A DNA stretch of 64,000 nucleotides from CAWAHD01 sp963781785 (GCA_963781785.1 CAWAHD010000005.1:310001-374000); one strand, 5' to 3'. Shown: positions 9,471-20,548, numbered from the stretch's first letter. Made by a program: numbers and translations. Notes: generated by a model from the letters alone, not told the origin.

Positions 9471-10975
9471 TCAATGCCCGTGCGATAGGGCGGGTTGGGA
9501 TTCGTCGGAAGCTTTCTCTGCCGGAGCCGTGCCGTTCCCGGTGGCGAGTCGGGGCACAAAGCCATAGAACAGCTTGAGCGCGGCCTGGACGTAGCCGGTC
9601 TCCAGACGCGTCGCTCGCTGCTCTTTTGCGAGGTGGCAGAGGACCGCCGCGTAGGTCGGATAGATCGGCACGGGCGCGGCGAGGTCGCCCAGGCTCAGGT
9701 TCTTGGCCAGAGCCAGGGAAATCTCGTGGATGATCATGGTCGCGGCTGCGCCGACCGCCGTTGCCCCCAGGATCTTGCCCGCCGGCGTCGTGATCACCTT
9801 GGCAAACCCCTCGGTCTGGCCGTCGATTCGAGCCCGGTCGATGTCTGCATAAGATACCGTGTAAACCCGGTGCGGCACCGCTTCGTTCTTCGCCTGGACT
9901 TCGCCCATCCCCACCGACGCAACTTCAGGGTCAGTGAACGTCACGCGGGGCATGCTCGTGTAATCGATCTTCTTCTTGATACGCAGGACAGCGTTCTGGA
10001 AAGCGACCGCTGCCTCCCGCTCGGCGACGTGGGTGTATGCATGCTTCAGCAGCACGTCGCCGATGGCGTAGACCCGCGGCGCATGCGTTTGCAGGTAGTC
10101 ATCGACTTCGATCCCGTGCTGCGCGTCGCCGTGAATTCCCACGGCCTCGAGGTTAAGGCTCTCAACGTTGGCGAGCCGTCCCGCGGCCACGAGAATGACG
10201 CTCGCAGCGGCCTCTCCCCCCCGCCGGTTGCCGGGTCGTGGAAACGACAGACCGTCCTGCCGGCCCACACTTCCACCTTGTCGATCTCGACCCCTGTGCC
10301 GATCGTGACGCCTTCCGCGGTCAACAATCGCGCGATCAAGAGAGACGTCTCGGGCTCTTCCTGGGGAAGAATGCGCGGGGAATCGGTGAGCACGGTGACG
10401 CTGCTTCCCAGCCGCTGGAGCACCTGAGCGAACTCGATCCCGGTCGGATCGTCGCCCAGGATAATCACGCTCTCGGGCAGACTGGTCAACGACCAGAATG
10501 ACAGGCTGTCCAGGAACCCTGCTTCCGCCAGGCCGGGGATTTCGGGGACGGCCGGTCGCGAGCCCGTCGCGATCACAAAGCGGTGGCTGGCGAGTGCCGT
10601 GCCGTCATCGATCGTCACCGTGTCGTACGCCGCGAACGACGCCGATCCGTGATAGACGTCGATCCCCTTCTCGCCCAGCATGGCGGCCGAGTCGCGAGCC
10701 GCGAGGTCTGCCACCGCCTCCCGAACGTGGCTCATGACCAGCGAGAAGTCGACTTGAAGGGGTTCGGCTTTCAGGCCGAACCGCTTCGCTCGCTCCAACT
10801 GGTGGATGAGCCTGGCAGCCTGCGCCAGCCCTTTGCTGGGCAGGCACGCGCCCAGGGAGCCGACGCCGCCGAGCCGGTTTTTCTCGATCAGAGCCACTCT
10901 GGCTCCGACCTTGCCGGCCGCCTCTGCCACTGCCAGACCCCCAGCGCCGCCACCGATCACCACGACGTCATACAT
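9471..10975 (-). pseudogene. Pyridine nucleotide-disulfide oxidoreductase-like flavoprotein, one frameshift
   Basis: The N-terminal FAD-binding motif VVIGGGAGGLAVAEAAG starts at residue 5. Next come the site equivalent to the redox disulfide, an NAD-binding region (VIILGDDPTGIEFAQVL), the second FAD motif (VYAIGDV) and a C-terminal dimerisation domain. The fold is that of dihydrolipoamide dehydrogenase and mercuric reductase. Two catalytic features are changed: the disulfide motif reads GGVGSLGACLPSK, so the first Cys is Gly, and the C-terminal His-Pro-Thr...Glu motif is replaced by YPTYAAV. Lipoamide oxidation is therefore unlikely. The frame breaks near 10210-10225; the total length implies a net 1-base deletion. 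ATG 10975 is chosen because the FAD motif follows at once. Confidence 0.75.
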
Positions 10976-11155
10976 TGCCTGCCCGCTCTCGAAAAGCAAC
11001 GAACCAATGATGCCGATATCCCACGGCCCAGTCTGTTGCTGCACCGCGAGTACCACGTATTATGACAAGATCAGGCAATATACACTCTCTTCGCGTGACT
11101 GGCCACTTGATAGTGCGTCGGTGGTCCCCCGCCCTTTGTCGTTTGAACATCACCC

Positions 11156-12688
11156 ATGTCGAAACGAGTCGCGATCTTCTGGCCCGGCGACTATCGTGCC
11201 AAGCCCAACGAGTGGGCTCTGTCCGAGACGTGCGAGGCCACCGTTCAACTCGAGGCCGCCCTCAAGAAGCTAGGGCGCACGCCCTACCGGGTGGAGGGTT
11301 ACATCACGCGCCCCGACGAGGCGATTTCCAGGCTCGCGCCGATCGACGACCCGATGATCGGCGTCTTCGTCCACTGGACATACGCTCCGCACACCGTTGA
11401 CGGAGTCGTCGGCAAGGACAACCCGCTCTTGCTCGCATCCAATTTCTCGGGCACGTGGCCCGGCCTCGTGGCTCTCTTGAACACCGGCGCCTCGCTGGAA
11501 AGCGTGGGCCGGCCGGCCGCACGGATCTGGACGGACGCTCCGGACTGGTCGGCTGACCTTGCGTTCATGGATCGGCTCGACCAGTGGTGCTCGACGGCCC
11601 GGATTCTTTATTCAACGGCCGAGCTTCATGGAGCCGGGTCCGTGCGACCGGAGTCGATCGCAGTCGCAAAGCGGATCGAGGACGGGATCCGCAGCCGGCG
11701 GGTGCTGGCGTTGATGCTCGGCGATACGTCGATGGGCATGATCAACGGCTACTTTGGACCGCGGTTGCTCTACCCGATCGGGTTTTGCGAGCACAAGGTC
11801 GACCAGGCCTGGCTGGTCGAGCGCACCCGGTCGATCGCCGAGAGCCGGGTCGACGACGCCTTTCGGTTTGTCCAGGATCGTGGCGTCGTTTTCCACTGGG
11901 GTGAGCCAGAGGCCGAGGACTTCACTCCAGCGGCCACCCGCGACCAGATCCGCGGCTACCTGGCCGTCCTCGACCTGCTGGCGGAATTCCAGGCAGACTG
12001 CCTGGGCTGGCAGTATCAGCTCGGGCTGCTCAAGCTGCTTCCCCCCAGCGATTTCGCCGAGGGCCTGCTCAACTCGCACGCGCGCCCCGAGGGGAACGGC
12101 CGGGTCGTGATCACCAGCACCGAGGCCGACCAGGGCAACCTGGTGCCCATGGAGCTGATGAAGCGAATCCTCGCGGTCAAGGGCCTTCCGGAAGCCGTCA
12201 TGTTCCACGACGTGCGATGGGGAGCACGCCACGATGGCCGGTTCCTCTGGGTCCTGCTCAATTCCGGAAGCTGTAGCGCTTACGCCTTCAACCAAGACGT
12301 CAGCACTCTGGCCGGCGTGCACAGCTTCCGCCAGCCGGCCGGCTATTTCCCGATACCCGGCGGCACATTCGCCGGCGTCAGCTTGCCTGGCCCGATCACC
12401 TGGGCGCGGTCGTGGATTGACCATACAGGCCGGCTCGTCATGGACGTCGGACGCGGCCATTCGATCGCTCTCCCGGAGGAGGTACGCGAAGCCTGGTGGC
12501 GCGGCACCACCCGGCAGTGGCCCTTCATGGCCGCTGACCTGGGATGCTCGATGGAAACCATCATGGCGCATTACATGAGCAACCACATCGCCGTCGCTTA
12601 CGGCGACATCTTTGGCGAGATGGTCGCTCTTTCCCAGTCGCTGGGCTTCAAGGTCCGCATCCTTTCCTCCCAATCTGCTCCGGAATGA
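11156..12688 (+). CDS. L-fucose/L-arabinose isomerase-like protein
   Basis: 510 aa. It starts MSKRVAIFWPGDYR and contains a Rossmann-like N-terminal half. The C-terminal half (VITSTEADQGNLVPMELMKR, GGTFAGVSLPGPITWARSW, and a HYMSNHIAVAYGD end) follows the pattern of the fucose/arabinose isomerase superfamily, which interconverts aldoses and ketoses using Mn2+. Glu and His residues in the VITSTEAD and MSNHIAVAYGD segments are candidate metal ligands. It stands alone between the flavoprotein and the DUF1570 gene. Substrate unknown. Confidence 0.75.
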   Translation: MSKRVAIFWPGDYRAKPNEWALSETCEATVQLEAALKKLGRTPYRVEGYITRPDEAISRLAPIDDPMIGVFVHWTYAPHTVDGVVGKDNPLLLASNFSGTWPGLVALLNTGASLESVGRPAARIWTDAPDWSADLAFMDRLDQWCSTARILYSTAELHGAGSVRPESIAVAKRIEDGIRSRRVLALMLGDTSMGMINGYFGPRLLYPIGFCEHKVDQAWLVERTRSIAESRVDDAFRFVQDRGVVFHWGEPEAEDFTPAATRDQIRGYLAVLDLLAEFQADCLGWQYQLGLLKLLPPSDFAEGLLNSHARPEGNGRVVITSTEADQGNLVPMELMKRILAVKGLPEAVMFHDVRWGARHDGRFLWVLLNSGSCSAYAFNQDVSTLAGVHSFRQPAGYFPIPGGTFAGVSLPGPITWARSWIDHTGRLVMDVGRGHSIALPEEVREAWWRGTTRQWPFMAADLGCSMETIMAHYMSNHIAVAYGDIFGEMVALSQSLGFKVRILSSQSAPE

Positions 12689-12785
12689 CAGCAACCGCTT
12701 TCCTCGGAGACCAACCAGTGCTAAACTCGAGTATGATCTGCTGAAACGAATTCATTCAGATGGGGTCTGCGAGAGAACACCGGCC

Positions 12786-14369
12786 ATGGAACGCGCGGTC
12801 AACGTCCCGGGCGGTTGCGGGCGGGCCATCCGCACCGGTCCCGTTGAGGTTGCGCATCGATGTGCAATCTCGATACTGGCAGGCCTGCTATTGCACACGG
12901 TGGCACTTGTGCGCGCGGGCTACGCGGATGACGGCAAGAGCCCATCGTCCACATCGGCGCGTTCGCTGAGTGATGCTGCACAGCGATCCCTTTTGAAACA
13001 AGGTGCGAGGAAAGGCCAGCCGCCAGCGGCGACAGCGGTGCCGCCTGCCGCGCCGTCCCCAGAAAGCCGCGAAGTTCTTGGTCCCACGGCCAACCCCCGG
13101 GCCGGCAGACGGTACAGGGTCCGCAACGAGTTCAAGGAGTGCGTGGTCACGCGGTTTCACGGTCAGGATGGCGAAAAGACCGCGCTCCTCTTGCCGGACG
13201 GCCAGCTCGGCTGGGCGATCAATCCGGTCCCGACGGACGAGCCATTTCAGCCGCTTTCGGGGGACCAGCTACGAGTTGTCCTCCACAACGGGCCCTACGC
13301 CACATTCCAGGTTTTGCAAACCGACCATTACTTGATCTTCTACCAATCCTCGGAGGCATTTGCGCGGGACAGCGGCCGGCTCTTGGAGGACCTCTATCGC
13401 GGCCTGGTCGACACGTTCCTCCGCAAGGAATTCCCGGTCCACGAGTCGGAGTTTCCCCTGGTCGCCGTGATCTTCGCCACCGAGAGCGACTTCCGCGCCC
13501 GCAAGGCCGTCGACCAGCAGGTCCGGGCGTATTACGAATACTTCACCAACCGGATCTTTTTTTTCCAGAAGTCGGCGCGGGAAGACATCGAGCCCAAGGT
13601 TTCCGCTCTCCTGAGCCCGCAGACCGTCGCTCACGAGGGCGCCCACCAGATCCTTTCGAATATCGGCGTACAGCCCCGGCCCAATTCCTGGCCACTCTGG
13701 CTGATCGAGGGCCTGGCCGAATACTGCGCGACCACAAAAAATACGAGAAAGGGGATCGTCTGGAGCGGGATGGGCGCCATCAACTCACTGCACATGGCCA
13801 CGTTTCGCGAGCTGGCGGACCCGCTGTCCAACCAGATCAACGCCTCGGAGAACCGCGATTTCAACTCCTCCCGCCCCCGGTCGCTTGTGCAGGCGGATTC
13901 CCTGATGCTCAAGAGGTCGCTCACCCCGACTGATTACGCCCGCGCCTGGGCGCTGACGAGCTATCTGGCCCTCAATCGCGGCCGAGATTTCATCAAGTAT
14001 TTGAAGGCGATGAGCCAGGCCCCCCCGTTTGAACGACGGACGCCGCAAGCCAATCTTGCCGAGTTTCGCACATTTTTCAGCGACGACCTGGTACGGCTCG
14101 ACAAGAAAGTCGACGACTACATTCACAAGCAGAGCCTGAAGAAGTCGTACGACTCGCTCTTTTGCTACGCCGTGGTCTTCCAGCAGGCCCTCGGCAATGG
14201 AGTGGTGAAGCGCGGCGCCATGGTGAGTCAATCGCCCCAGATGATCGAGCAATGGGTCCTCGAGATGACCCTGCCCGACGGCGCCCTCCCGAGCTGGCAA
14301 GCCAACCCATGGCCCACCCGGGCCAGGGCCATCATCGCCGCCGAAGAATGGATGCGCCGGGGGTACTAG
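12786..14369 (+). CDS. DUF1570-type secreted protein with HExxH motif
   Basis: 527 aa from ATG 12786; the longer frame back to 12612 overlaps the upstream gene. The N-terminus has a hydrophobic export segment (AISILAGLLLHTVALVRAGY). The middle carries VAHEGAHQILSNIGV followed by WPLWLIEGLAEYCATT. The HEGAH plus downstream Glu is a zincin-like arrangement and is the hallmark of DUF1570, a family common in planctomycetes. It may be an extracytoplasmic metallopeptidase, but activity of the family is not established as far as I know. Confidence 0.8.
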   Translation: MERAVNVPGGCGRAIRTGPVEVAHRCAISILAGLLLHTVALVRAGYADDGKSPSSTSARSLSDAAQRSLLKQGARKGQPPAATAVPPAAPSPESREVLGPTANPRAGRRYRVRNEFKECVVTRFHGQDGEKTALLLPDGQLGWAINPVPTDEPFQPLSGDQLRVVLHNGPYATFQVLQTDHYLIFYQSSEAFARDSGRLLEDLYRGLVDTFLRKEFPVHESEFPLVAVIFATESDFRARKAVDQQVRAYYEYFTNRIFFFQKSAREDIEPKVSALLSPQTVAHEGAHQILSNIGVQPRPNSWPLWLIEGLAEYCATTKNTRKGIVWSGMGAINSLHMATFRELADPLSNQINASENRDFNSSRPRSLVQADSLMLKRSLTPTDYARAWALTSYLALNRGRDFIKYLKAMSQAPPFERRTPQANLAEFRTFFSDDLVRLDKKVDDYIHKQSLKKSYDSLFCYAVVFQQALGNGVVKRGAMVSQSPQMIEQWVLEMTLPDGALPSWQANPWPTRARAIIAAEEWMRRGY

Positions 14370-14814
14370 CTGCTGCCAAGGCTTGACACAAATGGCGGGA
14401 GGCCAGGGAATCGTGCCGATCAACCCGCGAATGACTTGGCGCGCTCGAACCGTGCGGCTCCGATGCTCCCCCCTTCGTCACTTCGTCACTTCGTCACCAT
14501 GACACCCTACGACCCGCACAACGCTCACAGGCGGCGCTCGATCCTCTGGCGTCAGCCGTCGCACGATGTCAATGCGTGAGCGCGGCCCGGCATGATCCGC
14601 ATTCTCAGTACGTTGAGCGCTCGATCCGCTGCAACCGGCGTTTCGGACTTCGTCACTCCGTCACGAATCGTCACGTGCCCGCTGCGGGTCGCGCGTTCCC
14701 GCTCCTGTGCGGACGGCACTACCGTCACAATCGCGCGCCGGACCGACACGCACGCAGCGGGTGCGATTCCGGAGCATCCGGTTGTGCGGAATCTTCGGAC
14801 GTTGTCGCAGAACA
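14370..14814. other. Intergenic region without a supportable gene
   Basis: It contains short direct repeats of CTTCGTCA (three in a row near 14474-14500, another run near 14645-14670). Open frames crossing it are extensions or shadows of the ceramidase-like gene. I see no RNA gene and no convincing terminator hairpin. Confidence 0.5.
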
Positions 14815-16111
14815 CTAGCGCGGACCTTCGTGGGCCTCTTTGAGCGCCGCCAGCGAAGCCTCGACGAGAGATTGCCCCGCCCAGGGAGCCATCTTGGCAC
14901 TCCGTGCGGTCCGAGGCTCGTAACCGCCGGCGTAGTAGGCCGACGGCGTCGCCACGTATCCGATCCACTGGTTGGCCAGGCTCACGACCCATGTTCGCGG
15001 AAAGGGACTGGCGGCCTTGATGTCCAGGCCGAGCTGGCAGAAGAACTCCGCGCCGTTGGTGACCATTTCCAGGTCGCCGATTCGGAAACATTGGATTTCG
15101 CACGGGATGACCGGCCGCTTCGCTCGTTCCAGGGCCAGAAGCTCGCGCTCGCGCGCGTAGATCTTGTCGGCGACCGAGCCAGATCCCAGCCCGGTAGCGG
15201 GTGTTTCTGCCGGGCCATCGCGCGGGTCTCGGATGAGGATCGGGACGAACGTTTGGACGGCCCGGATGGTGGCGTCCTTTTGCCAGGTGAGCCGAGCGAT
15301 CACCTGGGCGGTCTCGGCCGCGAGGGCCAAGCCGAAGATGTTGGCCCATTCTTCGCCGAATTCGCGTCCGGGCCGGAGGTTGTCGACCTGGGTGACATCT
15401 CCGGCGGCGCCGAGCAGGAATCCGACCGGCAGGTGTGGGTTTTTGTAGTATCTCCTCAAGTTTTCGCGGAGGGGATAGAGATAATCGGCGGTGAAACCGT
15501 TTCCTCCCATGACGGTCAAGTGGCAGGCGAAGTTGACAAAAAGGCCCAGCAGGTCACCGCCCGGCGCGGGCGGCCAGCACGCCGACGGCCGGGTCGATGG
15601 GTCCGGCGGGCTTGACGATCTCGGGGTTTCCTTTGCCGGGGTGAGTGAGCTGGCGGCCGTCACGCATGAGAAACCGGCGATTGAAGCTGATACTGGGCTC
15701 GTGGCCGATGCCGTCGCCGACCTCTGCCGCATGGAACGAATGATAGGCCGAATTGACTGCTTCGGCGACGCGTTTGGCGACGAGCTCGACGTAATCCGGG
15801 TCGGCCTCGGACTCGAAGCAGCTTGCGATCGGTCCGCCGCCATGGGTATGGCTGGCGCCAACCAAGACGTGCGAGCCCGGGATCCGGGTTTCTTGCTCGA
15901 TCATCCGCCGCGCCAGAGCGGTGGCTTCTGCGCCGATGAAGAGCGAGTCGATACCGACGAGAGCGATGGTGCACTGGTCGCTCTTGACGACCATGGCGAC
16001 GGCTTTGAGTGGATCGTGCAACGAGTTCAGCCGTCGCGCTTGCATTCCGCCGGGGCTTTGCGACCCGAGCTTGGGTGTGATGTCGGTCTCGGCGAATCCG
16101 ACGTGGAGCAT
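14815..16111 (-). pseudogene. Neutral ceramidase-like amidohydrolase, one frameshift
   Basis: The N-terminal half starts MLHVGFAETDITPKLG and includes VLVGASHTHGGGP, the metal-binding histidine pair of neutral/alkaline ceramidases. The second half, in another frame, continues with LFVNFACHLTVMGG and GFLLGAAGDVTQ, both typical of the family. Together they make about 431 aa, close to other bacterial members. The break is near 15550-15590 and the total length fits a single inserted base. A signal peptide is not obvious. It would cleave amide bonds of sphingolipid-like or related substrates. Its first ~50 nt and its upstream region are duplicated twice elsewhere in the window. Confidence 0.75.
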
Positions 16112-16254
16112 GGTGGGCGTCTCTTCTGTCGTTGGCTGGAGAGGGCGGGTTGTGGCACCCGGCGGTCTGACGGGCTGCCAACCGGCCGAGCTAGCGATGT
16201 TGTTGAGACGATGCTATCATCGGGCATCGGCGTCGGGGACTTCCAGCCCCTAGG
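16065..16254. repeat. Ceramidase-5'/promoter repeat, copy 1 (parental)
   Basis: This block, the 5' end of the ceramidase-like gene plus its upstream region, recurs at 33938-34126 and about 63010-63190 with strong conservation. In each case a tRNA-Ala copy follows 45-55 bp downstream in the opposite direction. Here the gene is intact beyond the block, so this copy is taken as the source. Confidence 0.85.
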
Positions 16255-16304
16255 AGGCGCTGCCACGTTTGCACTGAAGGTTGGCGGGTGGTTCCGCGTC
16301 GATC

Positions 16305-16376
16305 GGGGACGTAGTCAATTGGGAGAGCGCCTGGTTTGCAACCAGGAGGTTGCCGGTTCGATCCCGGTCGTCTCCA
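16305..16376 (+). pseudogene. tRNA-Ala(UGC)-like, D-stem deletion
   Basis: The acceptor stem (GGGGACG with CGTCTCC), anticodon stem (CCTGG/CCAGG) with loop TTTGCAA, and T-arm (GCCGG/CCGGT) are all present. The D-arm reads TAGTCAATTGGGAGAGC: one C is missing compared with the copy at 63238 (TAGCTCAATTGGGAGAGC), so the D stem cannot form normally. It is a pseudo-tRNA or the C is a sequencing omission. Confidence 0.7.
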
Positions 16377-16540
16377 CTTAACCTAAAGCGCGTGTTCAAC
16401 TTACGTCACACGGTCACTTCAGTTAGTTTCCGCTCCGGGTTGAACAGACAATTGAAGAAGCGCGGAATTCCCGCTTGATTCTGCGGTTTTTTAATTTGCG
16501 CAAGCGCCTGGGTGAATACCAGGCGCTCTCCTGATCTCCA
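16377..16540. repeat. tRNA-3'-flank block, copy A (attachment-site-like relic)
   Basis: About 165 bp directly after the tRNA 3' end, strongly similar to 20549-20713 and more weakly to 62283-62444. Shared elements are TTACGTC, GTTTCCGCTC, CAATTGAAGAA, CGCTTGATTCTGCGG and a terminal hairpin GCGCCTGG-N7-CCAGGCGC at 16504-16526. The hairpin arm mimics the tRNA anticodon stem in inverted orientation. No integrase is nearby. Confidence 0.6.
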
Positions 16541-16652
16541 AATCGTCACACCGGGTGCACCTCGAATCTCGCGGGAGACGTACCCGAGGGTCCCGAACCG
16601 GTTGACACCTATTCACAGCCCGTGACCGCGGGGCGAGATGCCGCGGCACGAG

Positions 16653-19600
16653 CTACGGCTTGAACGGCCGCGCGTCCCAAACCCTCGCTGTCTGGTCGTA
16701 GCTCCCGGTCACGATCCGCGACCCGTCCGGGCTGAACGACGCCGAAGTGACGGTATCTGCGTGCCCCTTGAGCGTGAGGACCTCAGCTCCGCTCGTCGCG
16801 TCCCAGACCTTCGCTGTATTGTCCTGACTCCCGGTCACGATCCGCGACCCGTCCGGGCTGAACGACGCCGAAAAGACGCCACCGGTGTGCCCCTTGAGTG
16901 TGAGGTCCCCGGCACCACTCTTGGCGTCCCAAACCCTGGCCGTCCCGTCAACACACCCCGTCACGATCCGCGACCCGTCCGCGCTGAATGACGCCGCGTC
17001 GACGGGAGCGGTGTGCCCCTTGAGCGCGAGGACCTCGGCGCCGCCCTTCGCCTCCCAGATCCTCGCGGTCTCGTCGTAACTCCCGGTCACGACCCGCGAC
17101 CCGTCCGGGCTGAACGACGCCGAAGAGACGCCACCGGTGTGCCCCTTGAGCGTGAAAACCTGGGCAGCACTCTTCGCGTCCCAGACTTTCGCGGTCCCGT
17201 CGTTACTCCCGGTCACGATCCGCGACCCGTCCGGGCTGAACGACGCCGAATTCAGGTATTGAGCGTGACCCTTGAGAGTGAGCACCTCCGCTCCGCTCTT
17301 CGCCTCCCAGACCTTTGCCGTCCGGTCGTTACTCCCGGTCACCACCCGCGACCCGTCCGGGCTGAACGACGCCGAGGTGATGAAAGTGGTGTGCCCCTTG
17401 AGGGTGAGGATCTCGGCACCACTCTTGGCGTCCCAAACCTTCGCCGTATTGTCGTAACTCCCGGTCAGGACGCGCGACCCGTCCGGGCTGAACGACGCCG
17501 AGGTGACGAAAGCGGTGTGCCCCTCGAGCGCGACGGCCTCGGCGGTAGTCCGGGCGTCCCAGATCTTCGCGGTCGCGTCGAAACTCCCGGTCACGACCCG
17601 CGACCCGTCCGGGCTGAACGACGCCGAAGTGACGCCACCGGTGTGCCCCCTGAGCGTGAGAACCTCGGCAGCACTCTTCGCGTCCCAGACTTTCGCCGTC
17701 CCGTCGTTGCTCCCGGTCACGAGCCGCGACCCGTCCCGGCTGAACGACGCCGAACTCACGGATCGAGTGTGTCCCTTGAGGGTGAGCACCGCGGCTCCGC
17801 TCTTCGCGTCCCAGACCTTTGCCGTCCCGTCGTTACTCCCGGTCACGACCCGCGATCCGTCCCGGCTGAACGACGCCGAGGTGACGAACGTGGTGTGCCC
17901 CTTGAGGGTGAGGATCTCGGCACCACTCTTGGCGTCCCAGACCTTCGCCGTCTTGTCGTAACTCCCGGTCACGATCCGCGGCGACCCGTCCGGGCTGAAC
18001 GACGCCGAAGAGACGCCACCGGTGTGCCCCTTGAGTGTGAGAACCTCAGACCAGTCTTCGCGTCCCAGACCTTCGCCGTCATGTCCCCGCCGGTCACGAC
18101 CCGCGACCCGTCCGGGCTGAACGACACTGAACTGACCCTGCCGGTGTGCCCCTTGAGGGTAAGGATCTCGGCACCACTCTTGGCATCCCAGACCTTCGCC
18201 GTCCTGCCGTCGCCGGTCACGACCCGCGACCCGTCCGGACTGAACGACGCCGAGGTGACGAAGTCGGTGTGCCGCTTGAGAGTGAGGATCTCGGCACCAC
18301 TCTTGGCGTTCCAAATCTTGGCCGTCTGATCGTACCCCCCGGTAATGATCCGCGACCCGTCCGGGCTGAACGACGCCGAAGCAACACCAAGGGTGTGCCC
18401 CTCGAAGGTGAGCAGGTCGCTATGGCAGAGGCGATGGAGGTAGCGCCACTCCCAGCCACGGATGTCGGCCCGGGTGCTTTCGAGCAAGGCCAGGGTGGCG
18501 GGGACATGGTTGTCCCGCCACTCCTGGTGGGCCACCTCAATGGTCCGACCATATTCGAAACCGCTCGAACTTCTCCCGCTGCCACACCGCGACCCGCCAC
18601 TGCCACACCGCGGTGCCCCCCAGCCCGCCGAGCAGCATCGCCAGCAGCCCGAGCGTACAAGCGGCTGCCAGCGTCGGCTTCCGCCGGGCCCACTTGGCCG
18701 CGCGCTCGAGCCGCGTGACCGGCCGCGCCATGATCGGCTCGCCGGTCAGGAATCGACGCAGGTCGGCCGCGAGGGCCGCGGCGCTGGCGTAGCGTCGGTC
18801 CGGTTCCTTCTCCAGGCACTTCAGACAGATCGTCTCCACGTCGCGCGGAATCGACGCATTGAGCCGCCGCGGCGGGACGGGCTCGTCGCTCAAGACCTGG
18901 ATCACCGTGTCCATCGCCGTGGCCGCCTGGAACGGCGGGCGACCCGTGACCACGCAATACAGGGTCGCTCCGAGCGCGTACACGTCTGCCGTCGGCCCGA
19001 CTGCTGCGTGCTTGCCCCCGGCCTGCTCCGGCGGCATGTAGCTGGGCGTTCCCATGATCTGGCCGGAGCCGGTCAGCCCACTGTCGCCCTGGATTTTCCT
19101 CGCCAGCCCAAAGTCGGTGACCCGCGGGTTGCCCTTCTGGTCGAGCAGGATGTTGCCCGGCTTCAAGTCGCGGTGAATCACGCCGCACTGGTGGGCATAC
19201 TCGATCGCGTCGGCAACCTTTGCCATGAGCGCGGCGGCCTCGCGGGGCGGGAGGGGCCCGCTGGCCAGGCGTTGGGATAGGCTCTGGCCCTCGACGAAGC
19301 CCATCGAAAAGTAGTGCTGCCCCTCGTGCTGGCCGACCTCGAAGATCGGGACGATGCCGGGGTGATCGAGATTAGCGGCGGCCTCGGCCTCGGTGTAGAA
19401 TCGCTTGACGTCGGTCTCGTTGGCAAGCTGACCGGCCAGGATCATCTTGAGCGCGACGGGGCGGTTGAGGCTCATCTGCCGGGCGAGGAAGACAACACCC
19501 ATGCCGCCTCGGGCAATCTCGCTCATGATCTCGTAGTCGCCGAAGTATCGGATGCGGACCGGCTCGGCTGCATGGGAACCAACCGGGGCGGCCTGATCGA

Positions 19601-20024
19601 GCCCGGCGGCGGTGGGCAGATCGTGGGGGGATTGAGGCTGGTCGAAGGGCGGTAGAGTGGACTCCTCGTGGACCGAGGAGGGCGCGGCGCCGGGGAGGGG
19701 GACGGTCCGAGGCGTCCCCGGGGCGATGGTCGGCGCCTCGGCGACCGCGGACGGACCGAGTGCCGTCTGGGGCTCGGGAGCCGGCGCCGGGCCGGACTCG
19801 GGGCGCGCGACCGTGTCATCCGGCGGGCCGAGCTCGCGCTCCAGGGCCACCAGCTCGGCGCAGAGCGCGGGGCGGACTTCGCCGGGCACGTCGTCCAGAT
19901 AGTCCTCGACGCGCGGTTGCCGCCCTTCCCGCCTGTCGGCCTCGAACCGGCGGCAGACCGCGTCGATCTGGCGGGCCATGTCGATGTCCAAGCCGTCGAT
20001 GTTGTGGCTGGGTTTGTCGCTCAT
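16653..20024 (-). CDS. Transmembrane Ser/Thr protein kinase with 14 WD40 repeats (two frameshifts)
   Basis: Start ATG 20024 (MSDKPSHNIDGL). An N-terminal regulatory region of ~180 aa precedes a Hanks-type kinase: Gly loop GGMGVVFLA, VALKMI lysine, catalytic loop HRDLKPGNILL, DFGLA. A TM helix follows (TLGLLAMLLGGLGG), then EVAHQEWRDN and GWEWRYLHRLCHSDLL, then 14 WD40 units of ~42 aa with consensus SASFSPDGSRVVTGS and TAKVWDAKSGAE. Fourteen units would make two seven-bladed propellers. The frame breaks near 18555 (extra base in a TTT run of the coding strand) and near 18050 (one base missing compared with neighbouring repeats); the two cancel, leaving 1123 aa. The repeats are very alike at DNA level, implying recent tandem expansion. 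Confidence 0.85.
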
Positions 20025-20477
20025 CTTGATTCGGTCCTTGCTGCGAGACCCATCGGCTGCTCCCCGCCGGAACCGGCCTGCCGGTGCGAAACGACGAAGA
20101 CTCACTTCGAGGATGATGTCCGTTTCGCGTGCGACTGTGACATCGCGTTCGCGATTGGGGAGTTCGCGGGCCCGAAGCTGTTCATCGCTTCACTGAGCCG
20201 CACCACGCTCATCATACGAAGAATCATGTTGTATGGCATCGAGGAAATCCGCGGGCATGCCAGGAAGCCACCGCTTGACCAGGATGCGGAGCGGAAGCGG
20301 CGGAGGCGGGAGCAGGGGTCATGCCGGACCAGAGTACCGGCAGAAATGACCCATCAATTCCTGCACGTGCAGAGAGCCAGTGATAATCCTTCAGAATTCT
20401 CCGTAAAACTTTAGAAACCCTGGAAACGACCGCTCCGCTACCCAGGAATCGTAAGTTGTTTTCACACAGGCGTTTGC
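20025..20477. other. Intergenic region
   Basis: Upstream of the kinase gene. It contains no supportable gene; the long minus-strand open frame across it merely reads through the tRNA fragment at 20478-20548. The kinase promoter should lie here but no strong box is visible. Confidence 0.4.
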
Positions 20478-20548
20478 GGCGACGGAATTGCGGTTGGAGC
20501 GCTCGATTTGCAACCAGGAGGTTGCCGGTTCGATCCCGGTCGTCTCCA
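20478..20548 (+). pseudogene. Degenerate tRNA-Ala(UGC) copy
   Basis: The 3' half from the anticodon loop (TTTGCAACCAGGAGG, T-arm GCCGG/CCGGT, CGTCTCCA) is intact. The 5' half is recognisable but decayed (GGCGACG for GGGGACG, no proper D stem, 5' anticodon stem CTCGA instead of CCTGG). Not functional. Confidence 0.65.

Noticed and set aside
15491..16381. 296-aa plus-strand ORF over the ceramidase promoter and tRNA
   Set aside because: It is antisense to the ceramidase-like gene and runs through a tRNA copy; no protein features.
17013..18329. 438-aa plus-strand ORF with regular repeats
   Set aside because: The repeats are the antisense shadow of the WD40 units on the minus strand.
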